In this document: positions 58,634-64,000 of the stretch, one piece after another
Numbering within the stretch: position 1 is the stretch's first letter
Layout of the letters: each line of letters opens with the position of its first letter
NCBI RefSeq assembly: GCF_037203765.1
Contig: NZ_JBBCAS010000010.1
Span: 6,708 to 70,707, forward strand
Reading direction: 5' to 3'
Length of the DNA: 64,000 nt
Source: Sediminicola sp037203765
Lineage (GTDB): Bacteria > Bacteroidota > Bacteroidia > Flavobacteriales > Flavobacteriaceae
Translations under genes and position numbers: made by a program
The notes under the pieces: model-generated
The model's database searches: none
What the model was told of the DNA's origin: nothing
Seen by the model: the letters and a program-made list of their open reading frames with translations, nothing else

Positions 58634-59602
58634 ATGGCATTAACAATAAAACAACAACTAAGTAGTCCCGCGGGCGTGCTTCAGTTTTTAGTGAAACACA
58701 ACACCATATTCATTTTTGTGTTGTTGGTCATATTTTCGGCTCTCATTTCAGATGTTTTTTTTACTTCTGTTAACCTTTCAAATTTATTAAAGCAAGTATC
58801 GGGAATTGGCATCATAAGTATCGGAATGTTACTTGTGATATTGACCGGGGGTATCGATTTATCGGTGGGATCCATGGTGGCCCTATTGGCCGTAACCTTC
58901 GCTATTTTGGTCAATGTGGTGATATTGCCGGCGGCCATTTTGCTGACCATATTGATAGGCTTTGGCTTGGGAAGTGTTTCTGGCTATTTGGTAGCATTTC
59001 AAAAAATGGCGCCATTTGTTGCAACCTTGGCTTTGATGACCATTGCGAGAGGTTTGGGCTTTATTTATTCCAAAGGTTCTCCTATCATATTTCAATCTCA
59101 AGGAGGTGAATTCATGTCCAATTTTGCCAATAACGCCACCGTTGGTATTCCGAATATTGCTATTGTATTTTTCATAATCGTCCTTTTGGCTATGGTTATG
59201 TTGCGCTATAATGTATTTGGCAGATTGATTATTGCCATAGGCAGTAATGAGGAGGCTTCGAGATTGTCGGGGATCAAAGTGAATAAGTACAAATTTTTGG
59301 TCTATGCTATTTCGGGAGCTCTGGCAGCTACGGCTGCAATAATTGTTGCTTCCAGGACAAATTTAGGTTCTCCCAATATGGGTATGGCTTGGGAATTGGA
59401 CGCCATAGCTGCCGTAGTGATCGGGGGAGCAAGTTTAAATGGGGGAAAAGGAACCGCTATCAACACTTTAATGGGTGTTTTGATTTTAGGGCTCATTGGG
59501 AATATACTCAATCTATTAAACGTACCCTCTTATCCTCAGCAGGTAGTAAAAGGTGGTATCATCATATTTGCAGTATTGCTGCAGCGTTTCGAAAATAAAT
59601 AA
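58634..59602 (+). CDS. Sugar/polyol ABC transporter permease (RbsC-like)
   Basis: 322 residues, about nine or ten membrane helices. ILTGGIDLSVGSMVAL is the RbsC-family hallmark, and GSNEEASRLSGIKVNKYKF is the cytoplasmic loop that contacts the ATPase. GGASLNGGKGTAINTLMGV also fits the family. 13 bp after the ATPase gene and 9 bp before the dehydrogenase gene. The whole set (barrel, binding protein, ATPase, permease, dehydrogenase) runs in one direction. Confidence 0.94.
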   Translation: MALTIKQQLSSPAGVLQFLVKHNTIFIFVLLVIFSALISDVFFTSVNLSNLLKQVSGIGIISIGMLLVILTGGIDLSVGSMVALLAVTFAILVNVVILPAAILLTILIGFGLGSVSGYLVAFQKMAPFVATLALMTIARGLGFIYSKGSPIIFQSQGGEFMSNFANNATVGIPNIAIVFFIIVLLAMVMLRYNVFGRLIIAIGSNEEASRLSGIKVNKYKFLVYAISGALAATAAIIVASRTNLGSPNMGMAWELDAIAAVVIGGASLNGGKGTAINTLMGVLILGLIGNILNLLNVPSYPQQVVKGGIIIFAVLLQRFENK

Positions 59603-59611
59603 TATAGACCT

Positions 59612-61111
59612 ATGGAAAGTTATAAATTAAATAGTGGGAATCTTTCAAAAATTGCGGATAGGGTAGCGGTTCCGGCCTATGATAGAACAGATGTAAGAGC
59701 AGGAATTGTGCACGTGGGTATTGGAGGTTTTCACAGAGCGCACCAAGCATATTATACAGATCAATTGTTGCATGACAGTGCAAATAAAGATTGGGGGATT
59801 TGTGGTATTGCTTTGCTCGATTATGATCAAAAAATATACAATACACTTAAGAATCAAGATGGGCTCTATACGCTTATTGTAAAAGAATTGGATGGGACGT
59901 TAACGAAAAACGTAATAGGTTCAATAGTGGAATATTTGTTTGCCCCAGAGAATCCTTCGGCCGTTATAGAGAAGATGGCAAATGAGGAGGTGAAGATAAT
60001 ATCACTGACCATTACCGAGGGGGGGTATAATTATAATGAGACTACTGGTGCCTTTAATTTTGAAAATCCATTGATCCAGCACGATTTAAATAATCCGAAT
60101 GCACCCAAAACAATCTTTGGTTATCTGACACAGGCATTTAAACTCCGAAAAGAAAGAGGATTGTTGGGCTGTACCGTGCAATCTTGCGATAATGTTCAGG
60201 GGAATGGGCATGTGGCAGAAAAAATGCTCTTGAGTTATGTTAAGGCCGCCGAACCGGAATTAGTGTCATGGATAGAAGCCAATGTTTCGTTTCCAAACAG
60301 TATGGTAGATAGAATCACACCGGCCACCTCACCTACAGACATTGCACATTTGAAGGAAACATCTGGGATTGATGATGCCTGGCCTGTGGTTTGTGAACCT
60401 TTTAATCAATGGGTAATTGAAGATAATTTTATGGCAGGTAGACCTGCGTGGGAAAACGTAGGGGCTCAATTTGTTTCAGATGTTGTTCCTTATGAAAAAA
60501 TGAAATTAAGCTTGCTCAATGCGGGGCATTCTGTCCTGGGAATATTGGGCGCCTTAAATGGATATTCTACCATCGATGAAGCTGTTGGAGATAAAGCGAT
60601 CCGTACTTTTTTAAAATTATATATGGATTGTGAAGTAACACCCGTTCTCGGTGATTTGGAGGGTGTTGACCTAAAGCGTTATAAGCAATCGTTAATTGAG
60701 CGTTTCGGCAATGTTTATATAAAAGATCAAATTGATAGAATTTGCTCCGAGAGCTCGGCTAAATTGCCCATTTTTATATTGCCTACGGTCTACGCCCAGC
60801 TTAAAGAAAAAGGTTCAATAAAGCTTGCCGCATTTGTAATCGCGGCATGGGCAATTTATTCCTTGGGGTTGGATGAAAAAGGGAACTCATTGGTTATAAA
60901 AGATGTCCTGTCAGATGTTTTGCGTGAAAAGGCCATTAAGGCCAAAAATGAACCCAAGCAATTTTTGACGGTTGAAGCTGTCTTTGGAAATCTGCAAAAT
61001 TCAGCAACATTTGTGGAGGGGTATAGTAAATCCTATCGTGATATTTTAAAGTATGGTGTTGTAAAGTGTGTGGTTGAATTGAACAGCGAGATCTTGGATA
61101 AAACAGTATAA
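59612..61111 (+). CDS. Mannitol dehydrogenase family oxidoreductase
   Basis: 499 residues of the long-chain polyol dehydrogenase family (MtlK/UxaB/UxuB). The N-terminus has the NAD-binding GIVHVGIGGFHRAHQAYYTD, the middle VVCEPFNQWVIED and the catalytic block MKLSLLNAGHSVLG, in which Lys and His are the known active-site residues of mannitol 2-dehydrogenase. It oxidises a sugar alcohol to a ketose (mannitol to fructose, arabitol to xylulose) or reduces a keto-uronate; the choice is open. It ends the ABC operon. A convergent paralogue follows at 61341. Confidence 0.92.
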   Translation: MESYKLNSGNLSKIADRVAVPAYDRTDVRAGIVHVGIGGFHRAHQAYYTDQLLHDSANKDWGICGIALLDYDQKIYNTLKNQDGLYTLIVKELDGTLTKNVIGSIVEYLFAPENPSAVIEKMANEEVKIISLTITEGGYNYNETTGAFNFENPLIQHDLNNPNAPKTIFGYLTQAFKLRKERGLLGCTVQSCDNVQGNGHVAEKMLLSYVKAAEPELVSWIEANVSFPNSMVDRITPATSPTDIAHLKETSGIDDAWPVVCEPFNQWVIEDNFMAGRPAWENVGAQFVSDVVPYEKMKLSLLNAGHSVLGILGALNGYSTIDEAVGDKAIRTFLKLYMDCEVTPVLGDLEGVDLKRYKQSLIERFGNVYIKDQIDRICSESSAKLPIFILPTVYAQLKEKGSIKLAAFVIAAWAIYSLGLDEKGNSLVIKDVLSDVLREKAIKAKNEPKQFLTVEAVFGNLQNSATFVEGYSKSYRDILKYGVVKCVVELNSEILDKTV

Positions 61112-61306
61112 GAGCTTTACTTTTTCTTGAACTTACTGTGTGATGAATTTTCGGATCATTTTTAATTGGGTGAATTCCGTTGCTCTTTGGATACCTAAAG
61201 TGGTAGTTCATCTGTGCCGGATCGTCGCTAAGGGAGAACCCGGTAAATGATCTTATAGAAATAGCCCTTCAAGTTTACTTGTGGAATTAAGTTTTTGTTA
61301 TATCAG

Positions 61307-61343
61307 CGCACTTTAATAATGACCTTGTTAAAGTGCGTTTTTA
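61307..61343 (+). terminator. Terminator of the polyol operon
   Basis: CGCACTTTAA (61307-61316) pairs with TTAAAGTGCG (61328-61337), followed by TTTTTATT. It lies about 200 bp after the dehydrogenase stop codon and reaches into the stop of the convergent paralogue. The 229-bp gap before it holds no gene. Confidence 0.8.
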
Positions 61344-62834
61344 TTGCAGTGTTTTGTTGTTCATCTGCACCAGACATTCTTTGATAGGTCTAGATCTTAG
61401 TTCGGACAAGTAATAGGTAAATCGCTCCCTGAATAAGTCGTAAGTAATCAAGTCGCTGAACATGGCATTTCTTTCTAAAAAGAGCTGGGGGTTTTGATGT
61501 GAAAGCGTGGCGGTTCTAATCAGTTGATTGCTAATACTGTCCTTGATATCATATGATTTTCCAAAGTCATCTATCCCATCGTAATATTTGCACCATGCAG
61601 CTATTGCGAATGCGGCATGTTCAATGGGCTGCTTGTTGCTTAATTGCTTGGAAATTGTGGGTAAAATGAATATCGGAATTTTTGAAGAGCTTTCTTTGCA
61701 AATCCTGGAGAGCTCATCTGTAATATAGGGATTTTTAAATCTTGAGATCACTTGATTTTTGTACGAAATTTTGTCCTGCGTTTCTGTATCAATAATATTT
61801 GGTGCAACTTCAATATCAATAAAATTTTCTAGGAAGGAAACGCAATCTTCATCATTGGCTACTTCATGCACAGTGGAGTATCCGCTCAATGTTCCTATTA
61901 TTCCTAAGATTGAATGTCCTGCGTTAAGTATTCGGAGCTTCATATTTTCGTAAGGCATGATGCTTTTTACGAATTGCACGCCGACTTTCTCCCATACCGA
62001 TTTGTCAAACATCAAATTGTCTTCTATGATCCAATTGGAAAATGATTCGCAAACCACAGGCCATTGGTCGTAGGTTGCATGTTCATTTTTTAGTTTGGCA
62101 ATATCCTTGGAACGGGTTTCAGTTGTAATTCTATCGACCATCGAATTCGGAAATGTCGTATTCTCCTTTAGCCAAGGCAGCAAATCAGGTTCTGTATTGC
62201 TGACATAGTTGAAGAATGCTGACTTTATGGTATCTCCGTTAGATTGTATGTTGTCACATGAAAGCACTGTACAACCTGGCAAGCCTCGTTTTTTGCGAAG
62301 ATTAAAAACCTGGGTGAGATAGCCGAATACCGTTTTGGGGCTGAATTTGTTTTTGGTGTCTTCCTCAACCTCAGGGTGGTTCATGTCAAATTCCCCAGTT
62401 ATTTCATTTAAATGATAGCCGTCTTCGGCTACTGTCAAGGAAATTATTTGGATATCGGGCTGGGCCATTCTTTCAATGGCGGCCATTGGGTTTTCCGGGC
62501 CATAGAAATATTCGACAATGGAGCCAATTACTTTGTTTTCATGTTTCCCGTTGGGGTCCTTGATAAGTAAGGTATAAAGGCCGTCTTGATCTTTTAGGAT
62601 ATTATATATTTTTCTATCCGATTCCAATAAGTCAATTCCACAAATACCGAAATTCAGTTCGTTGTGTTTTTCTATCAATTCATGAATGTAATACGCCTGA
62701 TGGGCGCGATGAAAATTGTTTATGCCAATATGGGCAATACTGGTCTTAATCTTATCGCGGTCTATTTTGGATGTAGTTATGGTATTGGGTAACGAATGGA
62801 TGTTTTCGGTATTCAAGTAAAAAAAATCGGGCAT
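61341..62834 (-). CDS. Mannitol dehydrogenase family oxidoreductase, second copy
   Basis: 497 residues, similar along its whole length to the enzyme at 59612: NAD motif AHIGINNFHRAHQAYYIHEL, VVCESFSNWIIEDN and catalytic MKLRILNAGHSILG. The first Gly of the GxGxxxxH pattern is kept as GINNFHRAH, with Gly-Gly to Asn-Asn. Both paralogues flank the ABC operon in convergent orientation, so they may handle different polyols or a reversible step of one pathway. No consensus promoter was found upstream (62835-63000). Confidence 0.9.
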   Translation of the reverse strand: MPDFFYLNTENIHSLPNTITTSKIDRDKIKTSIAHIGINNFHRAHQAYYIHELIEKHNELNFGICGIDLLESDRKIYNILKDQDGLYTLLIKDPNGKHENKVIGSIVEYFYGPENPMAAIERMAQPDIQIISLTVAEDGYHLNEITGEFDMNHPEVEEDTKNKFSPKTVFGYLTQVFNLRKKRGLPGCTVLSCDNIQSNGDTIKSAFFNYVSNTEPDLLPWLKENTTFPNSMVDRITTETRSKDIAKLKNEHATYDQWPVVCESFSNWIIEDNLMFDKSVWEKVGVQFVKSIMPYENMKLRILNAGHSILGIIGTLSGYSTVHEVANDEDCVSFLENFIDIEVAPNIIDTETQDKISYKNQVISRFKNPYITDELSRICKESSSKIPIFILPTISKQLSNKQPIEHAAFAIAAWCKYYDGIDDFGKSYDIKDSISNQLIRTATLSHQNPQLFLERNAMFSDLITYDLFRERFTYYLSELRSRPIKECLVQMNNKTLQ

Positions 62835-62997
62835 AGTACCTTTGCGTATATATTAAGTGTAAAAAGAGGGTTCTTCTGTAAAGTATACCATTTAATTGCA
62901 CAATAAAACCACAAATTAAATAGCCTATAAATTTAATAAAAAAAGAGCTCATACTCAATTTATCCACATACATTGGAACTCTTTGTTCGTGCGGGTG

Positions 62998-63030
62998 TTG
63001 TATAGGGTCAGGGGTTAATGTTTATATTTG
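62998..63030 (+). promoter_or_regulatory. Promoter of the Nudix-type regulator
   Basis: TTG (62998-63000), a 22-bp spacer, TATATTTG (63023-63030), ATG at 63053. Leader of about 19 nt. Confidence 0.7.
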
Positions 63031-63052
63031 TTAGTTGAATCATATATAAGGT

Positions 63053-63778
63053 ATGGATTTTAGAAAGAGGGATAACGTTACCGTGGATTGTGTAATTTTT
63101 GGTTTGGATGCAAATGGACTCAATGTTCTGCTGCGCAAAAGAACCTTAAATATGTTTGACGAAAATTATAAGGTGATTGATGATTGGGTGGTCACGGGTT
63201 ATTACGTTTTTAAAAGCAAAACGCTCGAGGAATCTGCAGATCATATTTTTAAGGAAATTACCGGTCTGGATCATGCGGAAAGGATTCAATTCAGAACATA
63301 TGGCAATCCAAATAGGATAAAATCAGAGAAAGATCTGTTGTGGGTGAGGAGTCGTGGGGTAAAAACACAAACCATGACCATTGCATACTATTATGCTTTG
63401 CCATTGGAAAAGGTTAGTCTTAAGCATGGCGGCTTTAAATGGTTTTTGTATCAATCGCTTCCAGAATTAGGTTTTGACCATCATAAGATTGTTGTTGATG
63501 CCTTTGAAGATTTGAAGCGGAAAATTTTGACAGAGCCTATTGTATTTAATTTTCTTCCTATCAAATTTACATTAAATGATCTGCAGTTCGCTTATGAGTC
63601 CATATTACAGATAGAGATAGACAATCGTAATTTTAGAAAGAAAGCATTGAGTAAACCATATATAGTACCTCTGAACGAAAAGAGAAAGGGAGTTTCCAAG
63701 AAGCCTTCTAAGTTATATGTCTTCAGTAGGGATGTGTATGAAGCAGTAAAAGAAAAGGACTATTTGATCAATGTGTAA
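63053..63778 (+). CDS. Nudix-domain transcription regulator (NrtR/AraR-like)
   Basis: 241 residues. The N-terminal half is a Nudix fold (VTVDCVIFGLDANGLNVLLRKR) whose Nudix box is degenerate: the segment SADHIFKEITGLD lacks the REUxEE glutamates, so hydrolysis is unlikely. The C-terminal part (about 150-241) carries a winged-helix tail of the NrtR type (KFTLNDLQFAYESILQIEIDNRNFRKKALSK), including the NFRKK DNA contact. Bacteroides AraR, an arabinose regulator, belongs to this family. Being next to the polyol genes, it probably controls them. Confidence 0.85.
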   Translation: MDFRKRDNVTVDCVIFGLDANGLNVLLRKRTLNMFDENYKVIDDWVVTGYYVFKSKTLEESADHIFKEITGLDHAERIQFRTYGNPNRIKSEKDLLWVRSRGVKTQTMTIAYYYALPLEKVSLKHGGFKWFLYQSLPELGFDHHKIVVDAFEDLKRKILTEPIVFNFLPIKFTLNDLQFAYESILQIEIDNRNFRKKALSKPYIVPLNEKRKGVSKKPSKLYVFSRDVYEAVKEKDYLINV

Positions 63779-63859
63779 ATATCTGTTTCCGTAAATCCTT
63801 GTATTTCAACCTGATCCGACGGGGTCAAAAAAAAGTTGAAAAAAAGGTGTAAAAAAGTG

Positions 63860-64000
63860 TTGTGGTATTGCGGAAAGGTTGTAGGTTTGCAGCCCGAAAC
63901 AACGAGGGTTGTGCAGGGAAAAGCGGTCGAGAGGCCGTGTTCATTGAAGGTTCTGGAGCGGCGAAAAAAAATAAAAAAAACTTTTTCATTTTTTATTTGC
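63860..64000 (+). promoter_or_regulatory. Strong promoter and leader, probably of a stable-RNA (rRNA) operon
   Basis: TTG (63860-63862), a 19-bp spacer and TAGGTTTG (63882-63889), followed by GC-rich leader sequence (GCAGCCCGAAAC, AGCGGTCGAGAGGCCGTG) unlike the AT-rich gaps elsewhere, then a long A/T run to the window end. As I recall, rRNA operons of flavobacteria begin in this style (a ...TTTGCAGCCC promoter followed by a structured leader). No mature rRNA sequence is inside the window, so this is a prediction. Confidence 0.5.

Overview
The window reads as chromosomal DNA of a marine-type flavobacterium (Bacteroidota, Flavobacteriaceae). Promoters fit the Bacteroidota pattern TTG-N17-23-TAnnTTTG, Shine-Dalgarno sequences are largely absent, and tRNA genes lack an encoded CCA. 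Gene content (carotenoid crt cluster, PorT-type barrel, split transketolase, many lipoproteins) agrees. No species name can be supported from the sequence alone.

Layout. 0-3.2 kb: minus-strand genes for cold shock protein, a J-domain/KTSC protein, an SRPBCC protein, a beta-lactamase-fold lipoprotein and a small conserved protein. 3.2-9 kb: two SurA-like periplasmic folding factors, a MoxR ATPase and aconitase. 9.1-10.3 kb: two tandem membrane-anchored TlpA-like thioredoxins, the first lacking the nucleophilic cysteine. 10.3-16.8 kb: carotenoid cluster (crtA-like, cruF, crtD, crtZ, crtB, crtI) headed by a CarH/LitR-like MerR regulator with B12-binding and light-sensor motifs. The set predicts a monocyclic myxol/saproxanthin-type pigment plus hydroxylated beta rings, with crtE and crtY elsewhere. 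17-19.3 kb: a D-amino-acid-dehydrogenase-like flavoprotein, then a tandem array of about 127-bp degenerate tRNA-Leu copies, each with a terminator, ending at an intact tRNA-Leu(GAG).

19.3-36.3 kb is an AT-richer accessory region between tRNA-Leu and tRNA-Lys. It holds two GAF-containing histidine kinases (one with seven PAS domains), five single-domain receivers, a receiver-PAS-DHp protein without an ATPase domain, a LytTR regulator with a degenerate receiver, and a chaperone-usher-type pilus operon: DUF4402-like pilin, PapD-like chaperone, second DUF4402-like subunit and usher. TAAGTGT half-sites spaced 20-21 bp flank the pilus operon and are candidate LytTR sites. This signalling-plus-pilus module is the best candidate for a little-described system here.

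36.4-54.7 kb is mostly housekeeping: aroK, a phosphoribosyltransferase, a TPMT-like methyltransferase, an S4 RNA-binding protein, an FKBP lipoprotein, a split transketolase, tgt, an LptF/G permease, an EamA transporter, accA, dnaB, a secreted conserved protein, a HAD phosphatase, a YjbQ protein, an EF-hand protein and the thrS-infC-rpmI-rplT operon, in which infC appears to start with AUA. 54.7-63.8 kb is a polyol/sugar uptake and oxidation locus: an outer-membrane barrel, an Rbs-type ABC transporter, two mannitol-dehydrogenase-family paralogues and a Nudix-type regulator. The window ends in a strong promoter and leader that look like the start of a stable-RNA, probably rRNA, operon.
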